The position numbers were made by a program, and so were the translations under genes. Of a stretch of 64,000 bases of DNA, positions 51,570 through 63,200 are shown one piece after another. The DNA lies in the NCBI GenBank assembly GCA_030833725.1, contig JAURGP010000002.1:34261-98260 (forward strand), given 5' to 3'. How positions within the stretch are numbered: position 1 is the stretch's first letter; every line of letters begins with the position of its first letter. This stretch comes from Candidatus Kapaibacterium sp. GTDB lineage: Bacteria; Bacteroidota; Ignavibacteria; Kapaibacteriales; Kapaibacteriaceae. The notes under the pieces were generated by a model, which made no database searches, was not told the origin of the DNA, and saw only the letters and a program-made list of their open reading frames with translations.

Positions 51570-53033
51570 ATGACACCATCCTACGAAGCCGTCATCGGAC
51601 TTGAAGTTCACGCACAGCTGAAGACCACCTCCAAGGCCTTCTGCTCGTGCTCGGCCACGTTTGGGGCTAAACCCAATGTGAATACGTGCCCTGTGTGTCT
51701 TGGTCACCCCGGTACACTACCGGTCCTGAATGAGCATCTGATCACGTTTGCCGTGCGGATGGGGCTTGCAACGAACTGCTCTATCCGACCCACCAGCACG
51801 TTTTCCCGAAAAAACTACTTCTACGCCGACCTACCCAAGGGATATCAGATTTCCCAGTATCAAGATCCCATCTGTTACGATGGCCATGTGGAGATCGAAC
51901 TGGATGAGTCCACAACAAAACGGATCGGTATCACCCGTATCCATATGGAAGAGGACTCCGGAAAGAGTATTCACGATCTGGACATCGACACGCTGGTAGA
52001 TCTCAACCGGGCGGGAGTTCCACTGATCGAGATCGTGTCGGAGCCGGATATCCGCTCGCCTCGCGAGGCCTACCTCTACCTGCAGCAATTGCGGCAAACC
52101 CTGATGTACCTGGACATCTGCGACGGGAACATGGAGGAAGGCTCCCTACGCTGCGACGCGAACGTTTCGGTTCGACCGGTGGGCCGGCAGGCGTTTGGGA
52201 CCAAGACAGAGGTGAAGAACCTCAACTCCTTTCGCAACGTTGAAAAAGCTCTGGAGTACGAGATCCAGCGTCAGATCTCTCTGATTCTGGAAGGGGGCTC
52301 AGTGGTGCAGGAAACCATGATGTGGGATGCCGGTGCACAACAGACACGTACGATGCGTAGCAAGGAGCAGGCCCACGACTACCGGTACTTCCCCGAGCCA
52401 GACCTACCCCACGTCCAGGTGACCGAACAACTCCTTGAGGAACTTCGTATCACGTTGCCGGAGTTGGGGTTACAAAAGAAAGGTCGATTTCGGACCCAGT
52501 ATGGACTGCCAGCCTACGACGCCGGCATTCTGGTAGAAGACGCAGCTGTTGCCGCCTACTACGAGGCGGCTGTTGGACACCTTCGCCAACCGTCCGTTGA
52601 AACCTACAAGCAGGTTTCCAACTGGATTATGACGGAGATTCTGCGAGTGATGGGCGAGAAGAAGGTTGCCATCGGCGAGGTTGGGCTAAGCCCCCTCCAG
52701 CTCGCTTCCCTGGTGAACGTGGTTGCCGACGGCGTGATATCAAGTAAGACAGCCAAGGACATTCTGCCGGAGCTGTATGCATCCGAGCAGACAGCAGATC
52801 AGATTGTGGAAGCACAGGGTTTGCGGCAAATGTCGGACGAGGGCGCTCTTCAGGCCATCGTGGACGATATTCTGGCGGCGAATCCCGAAAGTGTTGAGAA
52901 GTACCGCGAAGGAAAGACTAAACTGCTAGGCTTCTTCGTAGGACAGGTTTTGAAGGCCACCGATGGAACGGCGAATCCAACGATTGCCACCGCACTCATG
53001 AAGGCGGCACTCGACGGACCGTTGGACAAATAG
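51570..53033 (+). CDS. gatB: aspartyl/glutamyl-tRNA(Asn/Gln) amidotransferase subunit B
   Basis: YEAVIGLEVHAQLKTTSKAFCSCSATFGAKPNVNTCPVCLGHPGTLPVLN. Confidence 0.96.
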   Translation: MTPSYEAVIGLEVHAQLKTTSKAFCSCSATFGAKPNVNTCPVCLGHPGTLPVLNEHLITFAVRMGLATNCSIRPTSTFSRKNYFYADLPKGYQISQYQDPICYDGHVEIELDESTTKRIGITRIHMEEDSGKSIHDLDIDTLVDLNRAGVPLIEIVSEPDIRSPREAYLYLQQLRQTLMYLDICDGNMEEGSLRCDANVSVRPVGRQAFGTKTEVKNLNSFRNVEKALEYEIQRQISLILEGGSVVQETMMWDAGAQQTRTMRSKEQAHDYRYFPEPDLPHVQVTEQLLEELRITLPELGLQKKGRFRTQYGLPAYDAGILVEDAAVAAYYEAAVGHLRQPSVETYKQVSNWIMTEILRVMGEKKVAIGEVGLSPLQLASLVNVVADGVISSKTAKDILPELYASEQTADQIVEAQGLRQMSDEGALQAIVDDILAANPESVEKYREGKTKLLGFFVGQVLKATDGTANPTIATALMKAALDGPLDK

Positions 53034-53044
53034 GAGGAACCTCT

Positions 53045-54013
53045 ATGCCGATTACACCAACAACCTGGATATGGAAGAACGGTTCGTTCATTCCGTTCGC
53101 CAAAGCAACCACGCACGTACTCTCCCATGCTCTCCATTATGGAACATCGTGGTTTGAGGGTATCAGAGCATACGAAACGGCTCGAGGCACTGCTGTGTTT
53201 CGGCTTTCGGAACACATGGTCCGGTTTCACCAGTCCCTGAAGATCTATCGCTCCGTGATTCCACATAGTGTTGAGGAGCTGAATACGGCAACCATTGAGC
53301 TGCTGAAAAAGAATGGCTTGTCGCGTGCCTACGTGCGACCGTTTGCGTTTCGCGGATACGGAGATATGGGCGTGTATGGCCTGCGCAATCCCCTGGAGGT
53401 GTTTATCGCCGCCTGGGATTGGGGTGCCTACCTAGGAGATGATGCGGCCGACCAAGGTGTGGACGTATGTGTCTCTACGTGGAATCGCGTTGCTCCCAAT
53501 GCGATGCCATCAACATCGAAAGCAGCGGGCAACTACATGAATTCGCAGCTGGTGAAGATGGAAGCCATTGAAAATGGCTATGCCGAAGGTATCTGCCTGG
53601 ATGCTTCCGGAAACGTCGCCGAAGGAAGTGGTCAGAACCTGTTTGTGGTCATCAACGGCGAGATCATCACCCCGCCGGCCGCTACCTCTATTCTGCCGGG
53701 AATCACTCGCGATACGGTCTTCACTCTTGCCGAGGAACTGGGCTACCATGTCCGTGAACAAAACCTACCACGAGCGCTGTTGTATACGGCCGATGAAATG
53801 TTCCTCACCGGTACAGCAGTCGAAATCACACCAGTGTGTTCGGTAGACCGCATAGCTGTGGGTAAGGGCTCTGTAGGGCCAGTCACAAAGAACATCCAGA
53901 AGGCCTTCCACCGGGTTACCGTGCAGGGCAACGACCCTCACGGGTGGCTTACGTTTGTACCGGCTGGAAAGAAGGCTTCAACCCCAAAACGATCACAACG
54001 CTCACAACGATAA
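53045..54013 (+). CDS. ilvE: branched-chain amino acid aminotransferase
   Basis: WIWKNGSFIPFAKATTHVLSHALHYGTSWFEGIRAYET...VAEGSGQNLFVV. Confidence 0.93.
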   Translation: MPITPTTWIWKNGSFIPFAKATTHVLSHALHYGTSWFEGIRAYETARGTAVFRLSEHMVRFHQSLKIYRSVIPHSVEELNTATIELLKKNGLSRAYVRPFAFRGYGDMGVYGLRNPLEVFIAAWDWGAYLGDDAADQGVDVCVSTWNRVAPNAMPSTSKAAGNYMNSQLVKMEAIENGYAEGICLDASGNVAEGSGQNLFVVINGEIITPPAATSILPGITRDTVFTLAEELGYHVREQNLPRALLYTADEMFLTGTAVEITPVCSVDRIAVGKGSVGPVTKNIQKAFHRVTVQGNDPHGWLTFVPAGKKASTPKRSQRSQR

Positions 54014-54039
54014 CAACGCGATCAACGAAAGAAACTACG

Positions 54040-56172
54040 ATGGCAAAACCAGCAAGTAAGGCCAAGAAAGCAGCCCCGGTCACCGCCAAGACACCGGCCA
54101 AGACACCGGCGAAGACAACCGTGAAAGATCCTGCGGCATTCGACGTGAGTGGCTACTCGAAAGAGACCCTCATTGATTGGTACACCACCCAGGAACTGGG
54201 ACGCCGACTCGACATCAAGGCTGCCAACTACCTGAAGATGGCTATGGGCTGGTCCTACCATGCCCCGTTTGCTGGCCATGACGGTATTCAGCTGGCTCTG
54301 GGCAAGATCTTCCGACAGGGAACGGACTTCCTGTTTCCCTACTACCGCGACATGCTGACCTCGTTGGCAGCGGGTGTGACTGTCGAGGAGATCATTGCCA
54401 ACGGACTGAGCAAGGATGCCGACGTTGCCGGAGGTGGTAGGCACATGTCGAACCACTTTGCCAAACTGTCAGTGGGCCTTCAGAACTCCTCGTCGTGCAC
54501 TGGCAACCACTCGCAACAGGCCGTTGGTACGGCCCGAGCTATCAAGAAGTACAACGGCTCAGAGGTGGTTTTCTGCTCTACGGGCGATTCTACCACGTCT
54601 GAAGGATACTACTACGAGGCGGTGAATGGTGCCGACCGCGAGAAACTGCCAATCGTGTTTGTGATTCAGAACAACAAGTACGGCATCTCCGTACCCGTGC
54701 ACGAACAAACAGCCAACGAAAAGGTCTCCGACAACTTCCGTGGGTTCTCAAACTTGAAGATCATCGAGTGCGACGGTCGAAACCCCATTGACAGCTACCG
54801 TGCCATGAAGGAAGCCGTAGACTACTGTCGGTCAGGTAAGGGGCCGGCTATGGTACATGCGGATTGCGACCGCATCGGCTCGCACTCCAACTCCGACAAT
54901 CACACCCTGTACCGTACGGATGAAGACATCCAGGCCATGAAGGATCGCGATCCACTGCCACGCATGCGTCAGGCGCTGATTTCTGCTGGAATCCTCACCG
55001 AAGAGCAAGCAAAGGCGATCGAAGACAACAATAAGCGGCTTATCAACGCCGCCGCCGACGCGGTAGAGCCCCTTCCCGATCCAGCTCCCGAGTCGTACAT
55101 CGACTTTGTCCTGCCTCCGGCTGTCATCGATTATCACGACACGTCGGAGTCTCGCGTACAGCCAGCTGCAGATGCCCCCATTGTTACGCTCCGTGAAGGT
55201 ATCAACGCAACGATGATGGAGGAGTTTCGCCGGAACCCGAACACCTTCCTGTTCGGTCAGGACGTGGCCTCCTTCAAGAAGCAGGGCATTTTCAACGTGT
55301 GCAAGGGCATGTTGGATGAGTTTGGTAACGACCGCGTGTTCAACGCGCCGATCGCCGAGGACTTTATCGTTGGTACGGCCAATGGTATGACGCGCTATCG
55401 CGACGACATCCGCGTGGTGGTGGAGGGCGCCGAGTTTGCCGACTACTTCTGGCCGGCAATGGAGCAGCTCATCGAGTGTACACACGACTACTGGCGCACA
55501 AAAGGCCAGTTTTCTCCGGCCATCGTCATTCGATTGGCCTCGGGGGGATATATCCAAGGTGGACTGTACCACTCCCAAAACCTGGAAGGGACGTTCACAA
55601 CCCTTCCCGGTCTGCGCGTGGTGATGCCGGCATTTGCTGACGACGCCGTGGGTTTGATGCGGACGGCGATCCGCTCCCGTGGCACCACGATGTACTTGGA
55701 GCCAAAGTTCCTCTACAACTACCGCCCTACCTCGTCCGCAATGCCACCAGAGGACTACCTCGTGCCGTTCGGCAAGGCTCGCGTCCGTCGCCAGGGAACC
55801 GATGCAACTATCGTGACCTTTGGCACAGCAGTTCACTGGAGTCTGAAAGCAGCGGAAACACTGGCCCAAGAGGGTAAGTCTATTGAAGTCATTGACTTGC
55901 GCTCCCTGGCCCCATGGGATAAGGAGCTGGTGTTTGAGTCGGTCCGGCGCACGGGTCGATGCATTGTGGCTCACGAAGACAAGGTAACAGGTGGCTTTGG
56001 TGGCGAAATCGCCGCATCGATTGGGCAAGAGTTGTTCCGATACCTCGACGCACCAGTTGCCCGCGTGGGATCCAAGGATACCCCTGTAGGGTTTGCCAAG
56101 ACCCTTGAAGCAGCAACGCTTCTTTCTCCCGACGACATCGAGCAGGCAGTGCGAACGACACTCGCATTCTAA
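54040..56172 (+). CDS. alpha-ketoacid dehydrogenase E1, fused alpha+beta (branched-chain/2-oxoisovalerate type)
   Basis: LGRRLDIKAANYLKMAMGWSYHAPFAGHDGIQLALG...CSTGDSTTSEGYYYEAVNGA...GQDVASFKKQGIFNVCKGM...FNAPIAEDFIVGTANGMTRY. Confidence 0.9.
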   Translation: MAKPASKAKKAAPVTAKTPAKTPAKTTVKDPAAFDVSGYSKETLIDWYTTQELGRRLDIKAANYLKMAMGWSYHAPFAGHDGIQLALGKIFRQGTDFLFPYYRDMLTSLAAGVTVEEIIANGLSKDADVAGGGRHMSNHFAKLSVGLQNSSSCTGNHSQQAVGTARAIKKYNGSEVVFCSTGDSTTSEGYYYEAVNGADREKLPIVFVIQNNKYGISVPVHEQTANEKVSDNFRGFSNLKIIECDGRNPIDSYRAMKEAVDYCRSGKGPAMVHADCDRIGSHSNSDNHTLYRTDEDIQAMKDRDPLPRMRQALISAGILTEEQAKAIEDNNKRLINAAADAVEPLPDPAPESYIDFVLPPAVIDYHDTSESRVQPAADAPIVTLREGINATMMEEFRRNPNTFLFGQDVASFKKQGIFNVCKGMLDEFGNDRVFNAPIAEDFIVGTANGMTRYRDDIRVVVEGAEFADYFWPAMEQLIECTHDYWRTKGQFSPAIVIRLASGGYIQGGLYHSQNLEGTFTTLPGLRVVMPAFADDAVGLMRTAIRSRGTTMYLEPKFLYNYRPTSSAMPPEDYLVPFGKARVRRQGTDATIVTFGTAVHWSLKAAETLAQEGKSIEVIDLRSLAPWDKELVFESVRRTGRCIVAHEDKVTGGFGGEIAASIGQELFRYLDAPVARVGSKDTPVGFAKTLEAATLLSPDDIEQAVRTTLAF

Positions 56173-56199
56173 CGCTCGCATTCTAATGTGCAATGTGTG

Positions 56200-56230
56200 G
56201 AGGGGGCTTCACACTTCGCTGAGGCCCCTC
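56200..56230 (+). terminator. stem-loop downstream of E1 gene, terminator-like (no strong U-tract)
   Basis: GAGGGG(G)CTTC - ACACTTCGCT - GAGGCCCCTC: 10-bp stem with one bulged G and one wobble. Confidence 0.45.
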
Positions 56231-56306
56231 TTAACTCCGCAATCAATAGGGAGTTGACAAGCAGGCACCTCAAATTTCACTGCTTGTGTATTCCTGTCGG
56301 CTCCGA

Positions 56307-56314
56307 TATATTTG
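56307..56314 (+). promoter_or_regulatory. Bacteroidota-type promoter -7 element TAnnTTTG (TATATTTG)
   Basis: TATATTTG with TTG at 56284-56286 (20-bp spacing) upstream of the TPR gene. Confidence 0.55.
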
Positions 56315-56416
56315 CGTCTTCACATCCGTGGGCATAGTGTGCCCTGACGGAGTTGTTGCATACGTACTAACGTTTGTAACGAGCGAAACAACCTCTCAGA
56401 GAACATTTAGAAAACT

Positions 56417-57136
56417 ATGCTTTCAGAGCAGCAATCAAGCGATTTCGAGCATGTAGCGGGCAATGCAGCGGGCAGCAACACCGCCGTTCCAGGCTGGATG
56501 CAGTCCATGCAACAACAGTGGAAACTCTACGCTGGTGTGGTTGCCGTGGTCGTGATTGGTATCGGTGCCGCATGGTGGTACACTTCGTCGTCGGATGAAA
56601 AGAATGCAGCTGCGGCCGCCGAACTTGCACGCATCCGCAGTGTGTTCGAAGCCGGTCAGTTCGAACAAGCCCTTAGTGGCGAAGGTGTGATGGTAGGCGA
56701 TCAACAGGCCATGGGCCTAAAACAGATCGCCGACACGTATGGCTCTACTCCAGCTGGTCAGGTTGCAGCCCTCCTTACCGGAAACAGCCTGGTCAACCTC
56801 GGAAAGTTCACGGAAGCAGAACCGTACTTTACTTCTGCCAGATCCAGCAGCGCTCTGATTGTGGAAGTTGGTGCTATTCAAGGACTTGCGTCCTGCATGG
56901 AAGCCACAGGCAACTACGCAGGTGCAGCTGATCTCTATGTGGAGGCAGCCAAACGGGCAGCGGATACTGGTCTAGAACCAGCTTGCTACCTAAAGGCAGC
57001 CCTGTGTTTTGAGGCGGCAAAGGACACAAAACAGGCAGCTGATGCCTACACTACGATTGCTAAACAGTACGAAACGTCGGAGGTTGCTCCCCAAGCAAAA
57101 ACAGGTCTCGCCAGGCTTGGCATGGCAATTGATTAG
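56417..57136 (+). CDS. membrane-anchored TPR protein (YfgM-like)
   Basis: Single TM WKLYAGVVAVVVIGIGAAWWYT followed by TPR-like alpha repeats. Confidence 0.75.
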   Translation: MLSEQQSSDFEHVAGNAAGSNTAVPGWMQSMQQQWKLYAGVVAVVVIGIGAAWWYTSSSDEKNAAAAAELARIRSVFEAGQFEQALSGEGVMVGDQQAMGLKQIADTYGSTPAGQVAALLTGNSLVNLGKFTEAEPYFTSARSSSALIVEVGAIQGLASCMEATGNYAGAADLYVEAAKRAADTGLEPACYLKAALCFEAAKDTKQAADAYTTIAKQYETSEVAPQAKTGLARLGMAID

Positions 57137-57138
57137 TG

Positions 57139-57164
57139 AAGGGCTGGCATTGTGTGCCCTTTTG
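57139..57164 (+). terminator. intrinsic terminator candidate
   Basis: AAGGGC - TGGCATTGTGT - GCCCTTTT, directly after the TPR gene stop. Confidence 0.55.
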
Positions 57165-57276
57165 CTGTTCTACCCCACATGATGGGGTGAGACCATTTGC
57201 AGAAGGCACTCTCACAAAGAAGAACATGATTCTAAATACAGATCAAAGACATAAGGTTTTTACAACTGGAGGTTGT

Positions 57277-60200
57277 ATGCAACGTTGGTTTCGTCTCAGC
57301 AGCTTGCTGCTAGTGTTGACTGCCGCGTTCTCAGTGGCTCAGGCCCAAGTAGAAGTGCGTGGTAGTCTTCCACCGGGCGAGGTGCGCATTTTCGTGCGTG
57401 ACTCGATTTACCGGATTAGCGGCACGTACACGATTGGCGGTACCCTGGTCATTGAACCAGGTACGCGAGTCGAGTTTATGCCGAACGGCCGTCTGATCGA
57501 TTCGACCGGTGGTCGAATCATCGCTGACGGTCGCGCCTCGGCAACATATAATGCCAATGCGGTGAATCCGCTGGTCGCCCCCTACACGGGATACGACGAT
57601 CCAGCGTACTTCGCAGCACCTGGCGTTCTCACAGGGAATATCGCAGCCGAACCGACGATTCATGCGTCGAACTACAGCCAGGTATTCCATGTAGATATGG
57701 ATGACAACAATCCAAATCTTCAGAACCTGACACCAGGTGAAGCCATCGTGTATTACGCAGCCCGTCTGAACATGGGTGGTGTGATCTCGGCGATTCGCCT
57801 GAATCCATGGTTCCGTGAAAAGGCTGGAAGTGACATCAACGTGTCGCAGGCACGGATTACCTTCATTGCTGGAGACGTGAACAACTTCTCGCGCGAGTGG
57901 GGTCACATCATCGTTCTGCCAGGTGCCAACGCCGCCTTCTTCCGCGACGTTGACTTTGTGAACTTCCGCAAAGACACCACGGTAGATAACGAACCTGTGT
58001 ACCTGCAGAACGTGTCGGGTAACTCGTTCACCCGCGCTCAGGCAGAAGCAGCAAACAATACACTGATCAGTGAGACGAACGGTAGCGGTGGTGCACTCAC
58101 CACATACTCCGTTCGTACATGGTTGGTTGGCTGTACGTTCCGCGGAAACATGGCTCGCTACAATGGTGGAGCTATTCAGATCCGTCAGGCCCCGGTTGAT
58201 AATAGTGGCGCTCTTCAGCTGTATCCAAACGCTGACGCCACCTACAACAACCTGCCGAACTACAATCCAACAGCGAACCCGTTCATCACCAGCCCATGGA
58301 CGAACGATCCAATCGCTCAAAACATCAAGGCTATCGACCAACTCTACAACCCGAACTACGTTGCTCCGCTGAATGACGCTAACCGTCAGAAGTACGACGA
58401 CGCTCGCGTTGCCATGTACCTCGGTCGTATCCGTCAGTTGAAGTTCTACGGAAACCACACCCTGATTGCAGACGTAGATACGGTGCTTATCGGTGGTATT
58501 CGTGTTGTTTCCGACAAAGACGCAGCTGCTACGGTGTTTGGAACACCTGGTCGCTCACAAAAGAATATGGCGGCCGGTGGCGCTGTATACATCTCGGGAC
58601 GTACCCCAATGCTCGTCGGTCTGGGTATCAACGACTTCCAGGGCAAAGACACGATCCTGTTTGATGGTAACTACGCTGAAAACCGTCAGCCAGCAACGCC
58701 AAACAACGGCGTATACACGATGGGTGCTAAGGGTGGTGCTCTGTACGTCGGTGACAACACGTCGCTGATGGTTGCAGGTCGTTACACCAACAACCACACC
58801 CACGTACCATACATCACTGACTCGACCACGAATGCAACAACATCGCTTGCTTCGTACTCGCACGGTGGTGCTATCTATGCAAACAACAATGCCTGGACTT
58901 TGTACGTACGTGGTGGTCTGGATAACAATCCTCCAACCCACTTCACGAACAACACGTCCGGACGTGGTGGCGCTATCTACACAGCGTACAACGCTAACGT
59001 GAAGCAGGTATCGCCGCACATTGGTGGTTCCGATGGCATTATCAATGCTCGCAACCAAGGCTACAACATCAAGTTCCGCAACAACATGGCAGTCGCTTCG
59101 GGTGGTGCTATCCACACCGAGCGCAACATGTATGTCTACGGAGCTGGTGGTGCTAGCGGCTCGCTGTGGGTATATGGTGCCAACTACGGTATCGACTTCT
59201 CTAACAACGAAGCCGGCTACTATGGTGGTGCAGTGGCTGTCGATCAGCCAGCAGGCCTGCCTATCTCCGAACGTGCTCTGCGCTATGTGCGTGCGCAGTT
59301 CGTTGAGAACGTTGTTGGTAACGTTAACCAGAACCTGAAGGACAACGTACGCGGCGGTGGTGGTTTGTACACCATCAATGCCGATCTGAACGTTGTAAAG
59401 GGCGTTGAATTCCGCGCTAACGAAGCATGGAATGGTAACGGTGGTGCTGTAGCGGTGGTAACACCTGACACACTGACGCGTAAGCGATTCATGGTGACGG
59501 ACCTAGACGAGATCTACTACAACATGGATGGCGTTGCTACTGGCTACATGCCACGTAACGACGTGTTTACCTTCCAGAACGGTTCCCTGCAGCCAGACGA
59601 GCGCATGTTGACGCGCTTCTACGATAACGTAGCAGCTCCAAACATGGACCGTATGGGTTCAGGTACCACACAGATCGGTGACATCAACATCACCCACCCA
59701 GGAACATTGGTACGTGAAAACGGTACCGGTCTTGGTGGAGCGTTGTACATTCTTGACTCGATCCGCGTTCGCGTTGACACCTTCTCGTTCGACCGCGTTC
59801 GTATGCAAAACAACACGGCGTTCAGCGGCTCGGCGATCTACTCCGACAACTACGACCTCAAGCTTGCAATGCTGCGTAGCTACATCACAGCTAACAAGGC
59901 GACGTCAAGCATTGGTCGTTCGGACGAAGAGATCGAAGGTCCTCTTGTCAACAACGAAAACGCCGCATCGAGCGACCTCGCAGCTGCTACGATCTATGGT
60001 GAACTCGTTGGACCACTGCCATGGACATCCTACAGCTTTGCTGCTAACTCGATCTACAACAACGATGCGCGCTTTACGATACGTTTGCCAGATGCACAGG
60101 ACACCAAGGGTGTACTTGCAGGTAGCACCGGAATCGGCTTTGGTGGTGTAGACACACTTCGCGGCAACTACTGGGGCCGTACAGAAGCAGACGTAACCAC

Positions 60201-63200
60201 GGTTCTCCCAGCTTCGGCAAACAACTCGTTCCGCCGTACGCAGGAAACCTTCTTTATCGCTGGTAACGGTGACACCCACATGCAGTTTGTACGTGGCGGT
60301 GCTGGTACTCAGCAAGGCCCATTCGAATCGCAATGGCGCCTCACCTACACGCCAATCGATATCTATACGATTCCTGACACCCTTCTGATGCAAGGTCGTA
60401 TCTACGACATCTTCGACAAGGGAACGGACATCAAAACAGCAGATTACTCGAAGCGCCGCATGGCTCCTGTCGAAGACTTCGCCGTAGGTATCGCACCAAA
60501 CGTGAAGCGCTTTGTAGATGCTACGCAGCCCTCGTTCAACAAGTATGTAAAGCGCTGGACACGTAATCCATTCGATGCCGAAGAATACGATTACATCGCA
60601 GCCGTGCAACGCGAATTCACAGGTAACCACCCAATTGGCTACCCATTGTTCCTGGAGGCACATGTAGACTATAGCGCTACGGCTTCGATCAGTAACAACG
60701 ACCTTCGCGAAGTAAACGAGCAGGTGTTCTTCGTAATCAACGAGCGCACCGGTGACTACATCCGAGCCATCATGCACCAGCGTGATGCACTGGACGAAGT
60801 ATACCGTGCCCGAGTAGAACTTGTTCCTGACTCCACCAATGGTGCTGATCCAAACCAGCGTCGCGGTCGCGAAGGACTGGCAACGTATGGTACGGGTGCT
60901 ACTCTTCTCGGTCTGTTGCGCGCAAATGCAATCCGTGAAGACTCAGCCGCACTTGCAGGTCGCGTATGGGACGGCAGCACGACGAATGGCGAACTGGGTG
61001 GTGCAAACTTCCGCCTCGGCAACCGTCCTTCGCTTCCAACATCGAACAACGGTAAAGAAACGTTCTACGGTGGTGAGCGCTTCCGTGCTCTCCCAGTACG
61101 CGCAGGTGACAACGTCATGGTTGTTTCGCGTACAGTACTGTGGAAAGAAGGCGTGAACTCTGCTCTGAACGGTGCCCTCATGTTCACCGTTAACAACCAG
61201 ACAGAACCGCCAACATTCACAGGTTCGGGCGACACACTTGCTACCGACGCCACGATTCACCCAGAAATGCGCAACCGCGTGTTCGTAACGGAGAATCGTC
61301 TGTACACGCCAATCACGGCTGCACAATCACGCCGTCAAGGCGGTGGAAGCTGGTTCAACGAACCAGTAAGCTATCCAGCTGACTCGGCAGGTAACGCAAT
61401 TCCAAGCCGTAACTGGATGGAACGTGACTCGATCTTTACGATCACAGCTGTAGACGCCAACGGATTCTATGATCCTCGCACGATCATGGATAGCACATGG
61501 GGCGCAGAACTGTCGTACTTCTGGCGCATCACGTCGCCGAACTCGGCCCTCCGCTACTGGCTCCGTGACACCCTCGTTCGTGTATCTGATGGTGACAACC
61601 AAGCTTGGGGAGCACGTGGCTACCTCGTTCTGCGCGGTCGTCCAATCAATCCATACATCGTACCTGGTGGCGAAGAAGTAGAAGTAACAACAAAGAACTT
61701 CCCACCAAGCCTTGAGATCGTGGACTCCCTGCGTTCGGCTGGCTATGACGACGAAGTTGTATCGCGTTGGTTCTACACCTACCCATCATACTTCCACGCT
61801 GAGAAGTATGACAACAATGAACTTGCACTGGGTGACCGTAACCCAGGTAACACGAATGCTCGTTACCTGCAACAGGACTCCGTGAACTACGGCTGGTTGG
61901 ATACAACCTCGTATCGCTTCCGTATTCACGTGGTGGATTCGATGCCACGCTTCCTCTGGGCTCACAAGCCAGATCGCTTTGGCCGTCAGTACACCGAAAT
62001 GCTTGCTGGTGACACGACGATTGTTCTGGACCCAACGACAACAGATCCAAACTCGTTCAGCAATGGCGAGTACATTGATACGCTCCGCATGTTCGTAACG
62101 GCATCGCGCGTTGGTCGTCGCTTGACCGCTCCAAATGCCATCAACAACGAAGAGTACAACGATCCAATTGGTAACCAACCTGACTCGATCGACATCCAAT
62201 TCGTAGCAAACTTGACGGACTCGCTCCGCTTCAAGCTCGATGTGAACACGGATGACGAATTCGAAGACATGGCTGCCATGGACGCCAATCGCTGGGTAGT
62301 TCAGCAGTACGGTGCTTGGGACTTCCGTTATGGCAAAACTGCCTATGGATTCAAGTCTGTCGCTGTACGTGAAACACCAGGTGACACCACGAACGACGAA
62401 GTGGTAATGGCACGTCCAGTCTGGATGGCTAATCAGTACCTCCGCAAGTTTGATGCTTCGGAAGCTATTGACCCATTCGCTGAAGATCTGTCAACAGCGG
62501 GTAAGATTAACATCCGTATCGCTGCTGATGAGGCCATGAACATTCTGAAGGCTTCTAATCCATTCAATCCTGGCAACCCATATCACCGCGACCTGAACAC
62601 GGACACCGTGATGACGATCGTTGTGAATGATGGCCATGGTGGAATCAATCAGCTTACACGTCGCGTGTTCGTCAACGTTGCACCAGAGATTCTGACAGCA
62701 AGTCTGCCAGACGCTATGGAGGACATGGACTACAACGTAGCTCTCCTTGATAGTGGTCGTGCCATCTCGGTTTACGACGCTAACTGGGGCCAGGCTCGCG
62801 AATTCGAACTGATCTACGGTTCAGAGTCACGTGATTCAATTCCGGTGGACCCATACTTCCCTGAAGCTGGCTACATCGTATTTGATGAATCGAACAAGAC
62901 CACCCCGGAGTGGTTGAAGATCAATAGCAAGAGCGGTCTTCTCTACGGTACCCCACGCGTGACAGACGTTCCGTTCGCTGATACAACGGTTCTGGTAACA
63001 GTCCTCGTTGAAGACGCCGGTGGTCTGCGTGACATCAAGAGCATTCCTCTGCGTATTGAAGCAAAGAACCACGATCCTGAACTGTTCGAATCACCAATCA
63101 TCTCCTGCGTCGAACTTGGTGCAGAGTATTCTGATACCATCACGGTAACGGATATCGACCTGGCCCGTCGTCAGGCTGGCAATGAGAAGTTGACGTTCGA

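Noticed and set aside
54832-56193. 453-aa minus-strand ORF inside E1 dehydrogenase
   Set aside because: Antisense shadow of a strongly supported gene; composition typical of a reversed coding frame
57170-57190. ACCCCACATGATGGGGT hairpin as a second terminator or operator
   Set aside because: Short 6-bp stem without a U-tract; the preceding AAGGGC...GCCCTTTT is the better terminator; operator role unsupported
57331-58458. Long minus-strand ORFs (375 aa here, 290 aa at 59905) within the giant protein region
   Set aside because: The plus-strand frame from 57277 is open throughout with coherent beta-helix repeats and a signal peptide; minus ORFs are shadows
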